From Taibaiella sp041660405 (GTDB lineage Bacteria > Bacteroidota > Bacteroidia > Chitinophagales > Chitinophagaceae): 64,000 bases of DNA. Below are positions 22,674 through 33,000 of the stretch, one piece after another. The notes beneath the pieces were generated by a model. It did no database searches and had not been told where the DNA came from. It saw only the letters and a program-made list of their open reading frames with translations. The stretch lies in NCBI GenBank assembly GCA_041660405.1, contig JBAZWL010000013.1, positions 50,975-114,974 of the forward strand, written 5' to 3'. The translations under genes and the position numbers were made by a program. Each line of letters starts with the position of its first letter. Positions within the stretch are counted from its first letter, which is position 1.

Positions 22674-24110
22674 ATGCATACTTTAATCCGCTATTTACTA
22701 GACAATGAAAAAGTATCGCTAAATGAATTAATTGAGCACTCAGAAGATAATGTGATATCCAAAGATCCTGCCAATATCTTTCAACTTTGTTTTATTAAGC
22801 TGGCTGAGGCCATCGAAAAAAAAGAATTTGAGCCAGCATCAAATTCAACCGATGTTTTAAGAAGATTATTAACATTACTATTAAAGACACAAACTGAATT
22901 CACTGATCCCACGCACATCGCAACAATATTCAACACGCTCGGCAAAATTGCTTTTTCTAATGAAAATAATGTGCATTTTATTAGAATCACTTGGCCTGTA
23001 TTCGAGCATTTTCTACTCACATTCTCAAAAACCCAAATACTCGAAGATAAAACTATAGCCACTTTACTCGAGGGATTAGGACGGTTAAAAGATAATGATG
23101 CCATACCTGACTTAGGAGAGAAGCAACGCATTTTGCAAGCACAGGCACTTGCACTCATACAGAGTTTATGCGAGAGCAAACCTAGCGCTCAAGCGACTAC
23201 AATGGCCATATCTGGGTTGTCTAGATTGCGAATGTCAGACTTGAGCGATAAAAACAAAGAACAATTAGACGCATTATTATCAACATCTATACAAGCATTC
23301 ATGGGCTTAGAAAAATCAGCATGGGGCGAGTCTTTTAAGCCCAACGCACAAGAAATTAGCAATATCTTGTACGCCATTGCAAAATTATCTAAACAAGGTG
23401 CATTAATAAGCTCTGCATGGCAAACGCAAGAGCGTCAAACAATAATACATGAATTAATAAAATTAACATTTAAGAAACAACCTTCGCAACACGCCATTAG
23501 CCAGATTTTTTACTCGTTAGGTAAACTGGCAGAAAGACAATGTTTAGTGCCACATAACGATTTATACTGGCTGATGAGTTCTTTAATTAAATATTTGATA
23601 CATACACTTTCTCCCATTGATCACAGAACAGCTATCACCATTTTTACCGCTTTAGGAAGACTTGCTGAAAGAAATTTTCTTGTTAAAGACGATTGGCAAC
23701 AAGATAATGCTGCATTATTAGATAAACTATTGAAAATTAATTTTACCAATCCACATGATATTGCTGATTTATATTTAAGCCTAGGACGATTAGCAGAAAA
23801 AGATATCCTGACTTTAGAATTATGGGATAAGCACAAAAATAAAATTTTAGCGCTTATCGACACATTCAAGCAAGGTCCTGCTAAAGAAATTTATAAAAAT
23901 GCATTCTATAAGGGACTGAACAAATTACATCTAAAAGGATTTATTGATCAAAAGCAAAATGACAATACAAATAGCTTTAACAGAAGTCCCAGTGTCAGCC
24001 CAATTTTGGATCAACTGCGCTTGACTTATGAAGATGAAAAACCAGGTCCTTCACAACCCACTTCAGATAAAAATGATTCAACCCTTACGCAAACACCCAC
24101 TAAGAAATAA
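22674..24110 (+). CDS. helical-repeat protein with LxxLGRL repeats, possible effector
   Basis: The 478-residue protein contains about seven copies of a repeat with core (F/Y)xxLG(R/K)LAExxxL. They start near residues 86, 132, 179, 232, 279, 324 and 367, so the period is about 46 residues. The clearest are FYSLGKLAERQCL, FTALGRLAERNFL and YLSLGRLAEKDIL, each followed by a Trp-containing helix. The last 40 residues are Ser/Thr/Pro-rich and probably disordered. There is no signal peptide. It resembles alpha-solenoid scaffolds; binding to host RNA or protein is speculation. The gene stands alone. Confidence 0.7.
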   Translation: MHTLIRYLLDNEKVSLNELIEHSEDNVISKDPANIFQLCFIKLAEAIEKKEFEPASNSTDVLRRLLTLLLKTQTEFTDPTHIATIFNTLGKIAFSNENNVHFIRITWPVFEHFLLTFSKTQILEDKTIATLLEGLGRLKDNDAIPDLGEKQRILQAQALALIQSLCESKPSAQATTMAISGLSRLRMSDLSDKNKEQLDALLSTSIQAFMGLEKSAWGESFKPNAQEISNILYAIAKLSKQGALISSAWQTQERQTIIHELIKLTFKKQPSQHAISQIFYSLGKLAERQCLVPHNDLYWLMSSLIKYLIHTLSPIDHRTAITIFTALGRLAERNFLVKDDWQQDNAALLDKLLKINFTNPHDIADLYLSLGRLAEKDILTLELWDKHKNKILALIDTFKQGPAKEIYKNAFYKGLNKLHLKGFIDQKQNDNTNSFNRSPSVSPILDQLRLTYEDEKPGPSQPTSDKNDSTLTQTPTKK

Positions 24111-24118
24111 TAATAATT

Positions 24119-24577
24119 TTATTTAATCGGCAATGCCGTTTTATCAATAATATTACTCAACATAAAACTGGATTGCACACTGCTCACCATATCCAATTGC
24201 GTGAGCTTATTCAGAAGAAATTGTTGATAATCGTTAAGCGTAGCAAACATGACTTTTAAAATATAATCTGCAGATTGACCTGCAATTAAATAGCATTGTA
24301 TCACCTCTGGCAACGCCGCCATTGCTGTTTCAAATTCCTTCATTTTTTTAGGGTTATGATTGTTTAACTCGACTGTCACAATAATCGTCAATTGCAGACC
24401 CAATTTTTCCGGATTAAGCAGTGCGACGTATTTGCTAATATAACCTTCGTCCTCCAATTGCTTCACGCGTCTGGCACAAGGTGATGGCGATAAAGCGATT
24501 TGTTCGGCTAATTCTTGATTACTGATTTGACTGTTGGTTTGTAAATGCTCAAGAATTTTTTTATCAATACGATCCAT
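24119..24577 (-). CDS. Lrp/AsnC family transcriptional regulator
   Basis: The 152-residue protein has the N-terminal winged HTH (DRIDKKILEHLQTNSQISNQELAEQIALSPSPCARRVKQLEDEGYI). It also has the C-terminal RAM effector-binding domain (PEVIQCYLIAGQSADYILKV). Lrp-type proteins sense amino acids, often leucine. It is divergent from leuACDB with a shared 131-base intergenic region, so it probably regulates leucine synthesis and itself. This is a context inference. Confidence 0.92.
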   Translation of the reverse strand: MDRIDKKILEHLQTNSQISNQELAEQIALSPSPCARRVKQLEDEGYISKYVALLNPEKLGLQLTIIVTVELNNHNPKKMKEFETAMAALPEVIQCYLIAGQSADYILKVMFATLNDYQQFLLNKLTQLDMVSSVQSSFMLSNIIDKTALPIK

Positions 24578-24668
24578 TTTTATCTCCTAAAGCCGCGTTA
24601 GAATAAAACACCAATAATAGTGATTTATTTAGCATAATTAACCTATTGTAGTCTATTTTAGGGTTAAT

Positions 24669-24685
24669 TTGCAATAATTATGCAA
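24669..24685. promoter_or_regulatory. TTGCA-N7-TGCAA dyad between lrp and leuA
   Basis: A perfect 5-bp inverted repeat lies 23 bases before the leuA start, in the lrp/leu intergenic region. It is a candidate binding site for the divergent Lrp-type regulator. A TATCAT at 24697-24702 could be the leuA -10 element. No leader peptide, attenuator or T-box was seen. Confidence 0.35.
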
Positions 24686-24708
24686 CAGGCTTTTGCTATC
24701 ATTTTTAA

Positions 24709-26319
24709 ATGAAACAAAATCAACACATTTATATTTTTGACACCACCTTGCGTGATGGCCAACAATCACCTGGCGCTGGAATGTCCTTCCAAGATAATTT
24801 AACTTATGCGCATTATGCACATGCATTAGGCATCGATATTTTAGAAGCTGGATTTCCTGCGGCCAGCGAGCATGATTTTGATATTGTGCATACCATCGCT
24901 CAAGAAATGTCTTCTATTAATTCATCGATGACTATTGCCGCTTTATGCCAATTGCGTGAAGCGCAAATTATAAAAACCATGGAAGCTTTGCAACCCCGTG
25001 TTGCCCAAAAGAAATCGCGGCTACATACTTATTTGCCTGTCGATCCACATTTAATGCAAGCATCTTTAGGCAAATTAGCAGACAGTCCGCATCAAATCAT
25101 CGCGGATGTTTATCGCTTAATTGCTCTAGCAGCGGATGCTGGATTTGAAGTTGAATTTAGCCCTGAAGGCTATTCACGCATGCAAAATAATTTTGATTTC
25201 ACCACCGATGTCATTCGCGCCGCGATCCAAGCCGGTGCGCGTATTATTAATTGTCCAGACACCATTGGTGGTGCTTCGCGTTTTGAAGGTGAAAACTATT
25301 TTGTAAACCACATGCAACGTCATGCCGATTTAATGAAAAAAGAATTTCCGCAATACGATATCATTTGGTCTATGCATAATCATAATGATTTAGGCTTAGC
25401 CTTAGATAATACGATAGCCGGTATTTTTTCAGGTCCTGCACGACAAATAGAAGGCTGTATAAATGGCGTGGGTGAGCGAGCGGGGAATGTTGCGTTGGAA
25501 CAGTGCATTATGGTCATTGATCAGTTTGGAAAAACCGCTCATCCTGATTTTGCATTTACAACGCAAATTCACCTAGATAAATTAACTGAAGTCTCTAATT
25601 TTGTTGCGGAAAAAATGTTAACCCGTCAACCGCATTGGCCGGTAACGGGCGAAAATGCTGCGCGTCATTCTTCCGGTGGCCATACCAATGCAATTTTAAA
25701 AAATCCTTTGGCTTATCAACCTTTTGATCCTGAGCGCGTAGGTAACAAAATTAGTTTTATTTTCGGCCCACTCAGCGGTAGCAATCATGCGCAAGACATT
25801 CTTGAAAAAAATGGTTTTATTTGCCCGCCTGAAGAAAAAATTGACGTGGCACAAGCACTTAAAAATATGTATGCCGATAGACGCAAAGGCGTCACTGATG
25901 AAGAATTAATTACGGGATATCACCACTTTCGCGCACCCATAAAAATCGATGAAATTACCTATGCTAAAAATCCAGAAGAAGGCGCTACAATAAAAATAAA
26001 AGGTGAATTTTTTGCACAAGAAGAAATTAATATTCATTGCGCGGGTGAAAACTCCGCACTCGGTGCATTAGACAGCGCTGTAAAAAAACATTTTCCTTTT
26101 ATCGAAATCATGGATTATCGATCAAACGCTTGCGCGGGCAATACCGTTGATGCAAAATGCGCATCAACCATAGTGATCAGTGTTGATGGTCTAGAAAGTT
26201 ATATCGGCAAAGCCATCGATGCCGATATAACTATCTCAGCCATTAAAGCGTATATTCACGCGGTTAATCAAGCGTATGTAAATAAATATTACCGAAAAAT
26301 AGAGACGGCCCATGCCTAA
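24709..26319 (+). CDS. leuA: 2-isopropylmalate synthase LeuA
   Basis: This is the first committed enzyme of leucine synthesis. It condenses acetyl-CoA with 2-oxoisovalerate. The TIM-barrel opens with YIFDTTLRDGQQSPGAGMS. The metal ligands lie in WSMHNHNDLGLALDN, and NGVGERAGNVALEQ is diagnostic. The C-terminal leucine-sensing domain is present (536 residues in all). The usual HSSGIHQDG loop reads HSSGGHTNA here. The start has no Shine-Dalgarno sequence and lies six bases after a TATCAT, so a leaderless message is possible. It overlaps leuC by eight bases. Confidence 0.94.
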   Translation: MKQNQHIYIFDTTLRDGQQSPGAGMSFQDNLTYAHYAHALGIDILEAGFPAASEHDFDIVHTIAQEMSSINSSMTIAALCQLREAQIIKTMEALQPRVAQKKSRLHTYLPVDPHLMQASLGKLADSPHQIIADVYRLIALAADAGFEVEFSPEGYSRMQNNFDFTTDVIRAAIQAGARIINCPDTIGGASRFEGENYFVNHMQRHADLMKKEFPQYDIIWSMHNHNDLGLALDNTIAGIFSGPARQIEGCINGVGERAGNVALEQCIMVIDQFGKTAHPDFAFTTQIHLDKLTEVSNFVAEKMLTRQPHWPVTGENAARHSSGGHTNAILKNPLAYQPFDPERVGNKISFIFGPLSGSNHAQDILEKNGFICPPEEKIDVAQALKNMYADRRKGVTDEELITGYHHFRAPIKIDEITYAKNPEEGATIKIKGEFFAQEEINIHCAGENSALGALDSAVKKHFPFIEIMDYRSNACAGNTVDAKCASTIVISVDGLESYIGKAIDADITISAIKAYIHAVNQAYVNKYYRKIETAHA

Positions 26320-27655
26320 AAATATTATTGAAAAAATCTGGGATAAACATGTGATCGCGCATAAGCCTGGTCATCCTTGCGTATTATCCATCGATAGAAT
26401 GTTATTGCACGAAGTGACTTCTGCGCAAGCTTTTGATGAATTACGCGCACGTCATTTAAAAGTACGTTATCCTGAGCGTATTATTGCAACGCTGGATCAC
26501 AGTATTCCAACCAGCGCTAACCGCACTGTTATCAATGATATTAACGCCAAAATTCAAGTGGACACTTTACGTAAAAATATTAAAGAATTTGGCATTCAAT
26601 TTTTTGATTTTGGTAGTCAATACCAAGGGATTGTACATGTCATCGGTCCTGAATTAGGTTTTACTTGGCCAGGTAGTACGATAGTTTGCGGTGATTCCCA
26701 TACTTCTACTCACGGTGCTTTTGGTGCGCTCGCTTTTGGAATTGGAACTTCAGAGGTTGCGCATGTTTTAGGTACAGGCGCAATTTTACAATATCCTCCT
26801 AAAACCATGAAAATTGAATTCACTGGAACATTGCCAAAAAATGTAACGGCTAAAGATATGATCATGAAGCTCATTGCTACCATCGGTGTTGCAGGTGCAA
26901 AAGGTTATATTATTGAATATACGGGAGCTGCCATACGTCTATTGTCTATGGAAGCGCGCATGACTTTGTGTAATATGTCTATCGAATGTGGCGCACGTGC
27001 AGGATTAATTGCACCGGATGAAATTACATTTAATTATTTAAAAAATAAACCTTATGCCCCTAAAGAGTGGCAACCCATAGAAAGTGATCCAGATTGTACT
27101 TATGATAAAACCGTTACATTAGATATCAGCACATTAACACCCATGGTGACCTGGGGTATTAATCCAGAACAAGCGATAGGCATCAATGAAATTATTCCCA
27201 CGCATGAAAAATATGCACAAGCTTATGATTATACGCAATTAAAACCTGGGCAAGCTATAAAACATCAAACACTGCAATGGGCATTTATTGGTAGTTGTAC
27301 CAATGGCCGTATTGAAGATTTGCGCGCAGCAGCTGGCATATTAAAAAATAAAAAAATTGCTGCGCATATGACGATGTATGTTGTGCCCGGATCTGAACAA
27401 GTCAGAGAACAAGCGATACAAGAAGGTTTGGATCAAATTTTTATAAATGCTGGCGCACAATTTCGTATGCCCGGTTGTTCCATGTGTTTGGCCATGAATG
27501 AAGATAAAGTACCGCCCGGCGCACGTTGCATTAGTACATCAAATCGCAATTTTATCGGTCGCCAAGGTCCTGGTAGTATTACACATTTAGCATCTCCGGC
27601 AACGGTTGCCGCCAGCGCTATTAAAGGTGCGATTGTTTGTGCGGAGGATATTTAA
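26312..27655 (+). CDS. leuC: 3-isopropylmalate dehydratase large subunit LeuC
   Basis: With LeuD it isomerises 2- to 3-isopropylmalate. The three 4Fe-4S ligands are visible in GSCTNGRIEDLRAA and MPGCSMCLAMN. Other aconitase-family signatures are LDHSIPT, VCGDSHTSTHGAFGALAFGIGTSEV and ISTSNRNFIGRQG. The protein is slightly short (447 residues) but complete. A start overlapping the leuA stop and a stop overlapping the leuD ATG (TAATG) show tight coupling. Confidence 0.96.
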   Translation: MPKNIIEKIWDKHVIAHKPGHPCVLSIDRMLLHEVTSAQAFDELRARHLKVRYPERIIATLDHSIPTSANRTVINDINAKIQVDTLRKNIKEFGIQFFDFGSQYQGIVHVIGPELGFTWPGSTIVCGDSHTSTHGAFGALAFGIGTSEVAHVLGTGAILQYPPKTMKIEFTGTLPKNVTAKDMIMKLIATIGVAGAKGYIIEYTGAAIRLLSMEARMTLCNMSIECGARAGLIAPDEITFNYLKNKPYAPKEWQPIESDPDCTYDKTVTLDISTLTPMVTWGINPEQAIGINEIIPTHEKYAQAYDYTQLKPGQAIKHQTLQWAFIGSCTNGRIEDLRAAAGILKNKKIAAHMTMYVVPGSEQVREQAIQEGLDQIFINAGAQFRMPGCSMCLAMNEDKVPPGARCISTSNRNFIGRQGPGSITHLASPATVAASAIKGAIVCAEDI

Positions 27656-28194
27656 TGGATATTTTTAAAACGTTAACCGGGCGCGCCATTCCGTTGGATA
27701 TGGATAATGTCGACACCGACATGATTATTCCCGCGCAGTTCTTAACTAAAATTAACCGTAATGGTTATGGTGAACATGTATTTGCGCGATTACGTGAACA
27801 AGATAAAAATTTCGTGTTTAATGATCCACATTATCAATCGCTAGAAATTTTATTAACCAAGGCCAATTTCGGCTGCGGATCTTCACGTGAGCATGCCGTT
27901 TGGGCGCTTAAACAAGCAGGCATTAAAGTTGTCATCGCACCATCGTATTCCGATATTTTTTATAATAATTCAGCCAATAATGGTTTACTGACGATTATTT
28001 TGCCCGAAGTAAATATTAATACGTTAATAGAGCAAACACTCAAGGAAGATATTGAAATTACTGTAGATTTACAACAGCAAATCATTACTACCAAAAATGC
28101 AAATTATTCTTTTGATTACGATCCATTTCGTAAAACATGTTTATTAAATGGCCAAGATGATTTTGATTATTTATTAGAGGCAACCCGTGGATAA
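27655..28194 (+). CDS. leuD: 3-isopropylmalate dehydratase small subunit LeuD
   Basis: This is the partner of LeuC. The 179-residue protein contains the swivelling-domain signatures LDMDNVDTDMIIPAQFL and NFGCGSSREHAVWALKQAGI. The ATG at 27655 shares a base with the leuC stop and follows a GGAGG ribosome site. An earlier in-frame start inside leuC is rejected. The leuB start lies inside its last codons. Confidence 0.96.
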   Translation: MDIFKTLTGRAIPLDMDNVDTDMIIPAQFLTKINRNGYGEHVFARLREQDKNFVFNDPHYQSLEILLTKANFGCGSSREHAVWALKQAGIKVVIAPSYSDIFYNNSANNGLLTIILPEVNINTLIEQTLKEDIEITVDLQQQIITTKNANYSFDYDPFRKTCLLNGQDDFDYLLEATRG

Positions 28195-29266
28195 AACAAT
28201 CGTCATACTTGCCGGCGACGGCATCGGCAATGAAGTCATGCAAGAATCGCTGCGCGTATTAGATGCTATTCAAGAAAAATTTAATCATCATTTTATTTAC
28301 AAGGAAGCGTTAATCGGCGGCGCAGCTTATGATCAATATAAATCACATTGCCCGAGCGAAACAATAACTGTTTGTGAACAAGCAGATGCGATTTTATTTG
28401 GTTCGGTTGGCGGACCTATCAATGCTCAGCATCTAGACAAATGGAAAAATTGTGAAGTAAATAGCATATTAAAATTACGTAAACATTTTGATTTAACAAT
28501 TAATATTAGACCAGTGCAAGTACATCCCCTATTAGCTGCGCTTTGCCCTCTAAAGCCAGAAATAATCGGTGAAGGTATTGATATCGTTATTTTTCGCGAA
28601 CTCACAGGCGGCATTTATTTTGGCCACCATGAACAACGCTTAGAAAATAATCTACGCATCGCACAAGATGAATGTGTATATGCTGAAAATCAAATCATCC
28701 CGATTGTACACAGTGCATTTAAAGCCGCACAATTACGCAATAAACAGCTATGCTCCGTTGATAAAGCCAATGTACTTTCTACGTCAAAGCTATGGCGAGA
28801 AATCGTTAATGAAATCGCAAAAGATTATCGCGATGTGAAAATAACGCATATGCTTGTTGATAACTGCGCCATGCAAATGGTCATTAACCCAAGGCAATTC
28901 GATGTGATAGTCACCGAGAATATGTTTGGCGATATTATTTCAGATTTGGCTGCAGCCTTACCCGGATCTTTGGGCCTTATTCCTTCTGCCAGTTTAAACG
29001 CGCAAAATAAAGGTTTATATGAACCTTCCGGCGGCTCCGCACCTGATATTGCAGGATTAGGTATCGCAAATCCTTGCGCACAAATTCTATCCATTGCACT
29101 GATGCTGAGGTATTCTTTTGGTTTAAATCAAGAAGCGGTATTAATTGAAAATGCAGTAAAAAATACGCTTGCACAAGGTATTATGACAATTGATTTATCC
29201 AGAGATAAAAATAATATTATTTCGACTGCGAACTTCGTGGATGCAGTGATTGAACATATCATTTAG
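28187..29266 (+). CDS. leuB: 3-isopropylmalate dehydrogenase LeuB
   Basis: This NAD-dependent oxidative decarboxylase is the third step of leucine synthesis. The 359-residue protein has VILAGDGIGNEVMQE at the start, the substrate-binding LRKHFDLTINIRPVQ, FRELTGGIYFG and the NAD/metal motif FGDIISDLAAALPGSLGLIPSAS, plus the adenine-loop EPSGGSAPDIAGLGIANP. It starts with GTG at 28187, eight bases before the leuD stop, after an AGAGG site. It closes the leuACDB operon. Confidence 0.96.
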   Translation: MDKTIVILAGDGIGNEVMQESLRVLDAIQEKFNHHFIYKEALIGGAAYDQYKSHCPSETITVCEQADAILFGSVGGPINAQHLDKWKNCEVNSILKLRKHFDLTINIRPVQVHPLLAALCPLKPEIIGEGIDIVIFRELTGGIYFGHHEQRLENNLRIAQDECVYAENQIIPIVHSAFKAAQLRNKQLCSVDKANVLSTSKLWREIVNEIAKDYRDVKITHMLVDNCAMQMVINPRQFDVIVTENMFGDIISDLAAALPGSLGLIPSASLNAQNKGLYEPSGGSAPDIAGLGIANPCAQILSIALMLRYSFGLNQEAVLIENAVKNTLAQGIMTIDLSRDKNNIISTANFVDAVIEHII

Positions 29267-29279
29267 ATCTTTTGCAGAT

Positions 29280-29308
29280 TTGCATACTTTCTGAATATCA
29301 GATATACT
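29280..29308 (+). promoter_or_regulatory. sigma-70 type promoter for the AbrB/PIN pair
   Basis: TTGCAT and TATACT are separated by exactly 17 bases, giving a start near 29315, about 26 bases before the ATG. GCAGAT (about 29274-29279) and ATCTGC (about 29312-29317) flank the promoter as an inverted repeat, suiting binding by the AbrB-type antitoxin. Confidence 0.6.
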
Positions 29309-29340
29309 GAAGATCTGCTGCACATTCATATGGGGATAAA

Positions 29341-29643
29341 ATGATTACTGCGATTACTCATCTTGGCAAAAGAGGAACTCTTGTTATCCCTGCCCTATTA
29401 AGACAAGAATTTGGATTAAAGGAAGGGGATCTTATTATTACCGAGGCATCTCCCGAGGGAATTTTGCTACGCCCTGCGAGGGCTGTACCTATTGAGCTTT
29501 ATTCCAAAGAACGACAAGCTGAGTTTTTATTATCCAATGCTATAGATGAAAAAGATTACAAGCGAATCAAAAAAGAAGTACTTGCTATGGGAATAGATCC
29601 GAGTAAAATCCCACATTATCACCCTAAGGATAATAAAGAATAA
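29341..29643 (+). CDS. AbrB/MazE-type antitoxin
   Basis: The 100-residue protein starts with a swapped-hairpin AbrB domain (HLGKRGTLVIPALLRQEFGLKEGDLIIT and ILLRPA). A helical tail follows that would wrap the toxin. It is one base before a PIN-domain gene and has its own promoter. It is thus the antitoxin and autorepressor of a VapBC-like module. It differs from the second AbrB protein at 53492. Confidence 0.82.
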   Translation: MITAITHLGKRGTLVIPALLRQEFGLKEGDLIITEASPEGILLRPARAVPIELYSKERQAEFLLSNAIDEKDYKRIKKEVLAMGIDPSKIPHYHPKDNKE

Positions 29644-29644
29644 A

Positions 29645-30037
29645 ATGGATATTTTGTTTTTAGATGCAAATATTTTATTTTCAGCAGCATATAATAAAAA
29701 TTCTGCTCTGAAAATTTTTTGGGAGCTTCAAGCAAAATTAATGAGTTCAGATTACGCAGAAAATGAAGCGGAGCGTAATTTATTTTTAGATGAACAAAAA
29801 TTGCGCTTAGTTCATTTAATGAAATCTGTAGAATTGATCACAAATTATCCTCTTGATAATATACCTGCGAATATCACATTACGTAAAAAAGATATGCCTA
29901 TATTAGCAGCAGCTATAGCTGCAAATGCAAGTCATCTTATCACTGGCGATTATCGTGATTTCGGTAAATTATTTTTTAAAAAAATTAAAACTGTAACAGT
30001 TTTACCACCAGTAGAATACCTGAAAAAAGTTTCCTGA
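29645..30037 (+). CDS. PIN-domain toxin
   Basis: The 130-residue PIN ribonuclease has the acidic residues expected for metal binding: D7 in LFLDANILFSAAY, an acidic helix (YAENEAERNLFLDE), then KKDMPILAAAIAANASHLITGDYRDFGK, which contains the last two Asp positions. VapC-like toxins cut tRNA or rRNA. It is coupled to the AbrB antitoxin gene. The stop lies just before convergent carB. Confidence 0.85.
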   Translation: MDILFLDANILFSAAYNKNSALKIFWELQAKLMSSDYAENEAERNLFLDEQKLRLVHLMKSVELITNYPLDNIPANITLRKKDMPILAAAIAANASHLITGDYRDFGKLFFKKIKTVTVLPPVEYLKKVS

Positions 30038-30038
30038 A

Positions 30039-33000
30039 CTATACCTGACTTTGATGCAACTCTTGTAATGCATACACTAGTTTAGTGACAGGTGTATTAA
30101 GCGCTGCAATAGATGCTTGTGCGCCTGCCATGGTTGTAATGTAATTAATTTTATTTTGTAGAGCACTACGTCTTATGGTGAAAGAATCACGAATCGCTTG
30201 TTTGCCTTCAGTCGTATTGATAATAAAATTAATTTGATTGCTTTTAATCATATCAACAATATGTGGCCGACCTTCGCGGACTTTGTTGACTGGCGTGCAA
30301 GTAATATTGGCTTCGTTCAATGCGCGCGCGGTACCTTTAGTTGCAACCAATTCAAAACCTAAATCTTGTAATTGTTTGCCAACAATAATCGCTAATGCTT
30401 TATCTGCATCACGTACACTAATAAATACGCAACCCATTTTAATCGGAGGCATATTCGCAGCAAGTTGTGCTTTGGCATAAGCTTCAATATACGTTTTGCC
30501 TACACCCATGACTTCACCGGTTGATTTCATTTCTGGGCCTAAAATCGGATCAGTTCCTAAAAATCTATCGAAAGGAAATACGGGTGCTTTTACCGTAAAA
30601 TACGGCATCACTTTCATTTTATTTAAGCCTTGCATTTTTAAAGTTTGACCCAACATACAACGCGCCGCAATTTTTGCTAAAGGCAAGCCTATAGTTTTTG
30701 ATACAAAAGGTGTTGTGCGCGACGCACGTGGATTGACTTCAAGAATATAAATTTTGTCATTTTGGATGGCAAATTGTGCATTGATTAAACCCACTACATT
30801 TAAGCCTAAAGCTAATTTAGTCATTTGATCAATGATATCCTGTTGCGTGGCTTGACTTAAATGATGCGGCGGTAAGGCACATGAAGAATCACCAGAATGC
30901 ACACCCGCTTGTTCTATGTGCTCCATGATGCCACCAATAAAAACTTGTTGGCCATCACAAATCGCATCAACATCCACTTCAATAGCATTATCTAAAAATT
31001 TATCGAGTAACACAGGAGAATCATTAGAAACTGATACTGCTTGCGTTAAATATTCTTTGAGTTCATTAGGATTGTAAACCACTTCCATTGCGCGGCCGCC
31101 TAATACGTAAGAAGGTCTTACCATTAATGGATAACCAATAGTTTGCGCTGCCTCTAAACCTTGAAGTTGTGTAGTCACCGTTTGATTCGGCGGTTGCAGT
31201 AATTTTAAATCTTCAACAACTTGTCTAAAACGTTCACGATCTTCTGCTCTATCAATCGCATCCGGTGATGTGCCAATAATTGGAACACCAGCTGCTTCTA
31301 AAGCGCGTGCTAATTTTAATGGCGTCTGTCCACCGTATTGAACGATAACACCTTTAGGTTTTTCAATTCTAACAATTTCTAAAACATCTTCTAGGGTAAC
31401 CGGTTCAAAATATAAACGATCAGAAACATTATAATCGGTTGATACCGTTTCGGGGTTGCAATTCACCATGATTGCTTCTAAGCCTGCATCACGCACAGCC
31501 ATAGCTGCATGTACACAACAATAATCAAATTCTATGCCTTGACCAATACGATTAGGGCCACCGCCCAAAACGATAATTTTTTCACGCGCACTTGGGCGTG
31601 CTTCGCAATATTCTTCATAAGTAGAATATAAATAAGCAGTATCGGTTGAGAATTCTGCGCTACAAGTATCTACGCGTTTATAAACTGGATGTATATTTAA
31701 TTCGTAACGTCGTTCACGAACTTGTTTTTCGCTCACCGATAATAAATCAGCGATACGTTTGTCAGCAAAACCTTTGCGTTTTAATTGACGCATAGTGGCT
31801 TTATCGATATGATTTAATTTCAAATTTTTTATTTGTTTTTCTGTGTTAATTAAATCTTCAATTTGTACTAAAAACCAGGGATCATAACCTGAATAATGAT
31901 GTACTTCTTCAATATCTAAGCCATAACGAAATGCATCGCCTATGTACATTAAACGCTCTGGGCTTGGCGTTGCCATTTGCGCGATAAGTGTTTCTTTAAT
32001 ATCAGACAAGGTCAAATCTAATTTCGGTTCTAAACCGTAAATACCAATTTCTAAACCGCGTAATGCTTTTTGTAAAGATTCTTGGAAAGTGCGGCCCATA
32101 GCCATCACTTCGCCGACTGATTTCATTTGCGTGGTTAATTTTGCTTCTGCGCCCGGGAATTTTTCAAAATTAAAGCGTGGGATTTTTGTTACCACATAAT
32201 CCAACGTGGGTTCAAAAGAAGCTGGGGTTTTGCCTTGGGTAATCTCATTTTTCAATTCATCCAAGGTATAACCTACCGCTAATTTTGCAGCAACTTTAGC
32301 AATCGGAAATCCTGTAGCTTTTGACGCTAATGCAGAAGAACGTGATACCCGTGGATTCATTTCAATGACAACTAAGCGACCATCTTCTGGATTCACAGCA
32401 AATTGTACGTTTGAACCGCCCGTATCAACACCAATTTCACGCAATACTTTAATCGAAGCATCGCGCATGATTTGATATTCTTTATCTGTTAATGTTTGCG
32501 CGGGTGCCACTGTAATGGAATCACCGGTATGTACGCCCATTGCATCCACATTTTCAATCGAACATACAATAATGCAATTATCTTTTTTATCGCGCACCAC
32601 TTCCATTTCAAATTCTTTCCAACCGATGACAGATTCTTCGATCAGTAATTCGTGTGTCGGCGATAATTCTAAACCGCGATCACAAATTTCAATAAACTCT
32701 TCACGGTTATAAGCAATACCACCGCCTGTTCCACCCATCGTAAAAGATGGACGAATAATGGTTGGGTATCCAAACTGTGCTTGCACTTGCAACGCTTCTT
32801 CCATGCTATGCGCAATGGCAGATTGCGGTGTAGATAAACCAATTTTATGCATGGCTTTGCGGAATTTGTCGCGATCTTCTGCTTTATCAATAGCTTCTTT
32901 TGTCGCGCCAATTAATTCAACACCAAATTTTTCTAATATGCCGTGTTTGGCTAAATCAAGTGCCGTATTTAATGCGGTTTGTCCGCCCATGGTTGGCAAT

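Noticed and set aside
24578..24708. Leucine leader peptide or T-box before leuA
   Set aside because: No short ORF with Leu codon runs, no attenuator hairpins and no T-box sequence; only a small dyad is present.
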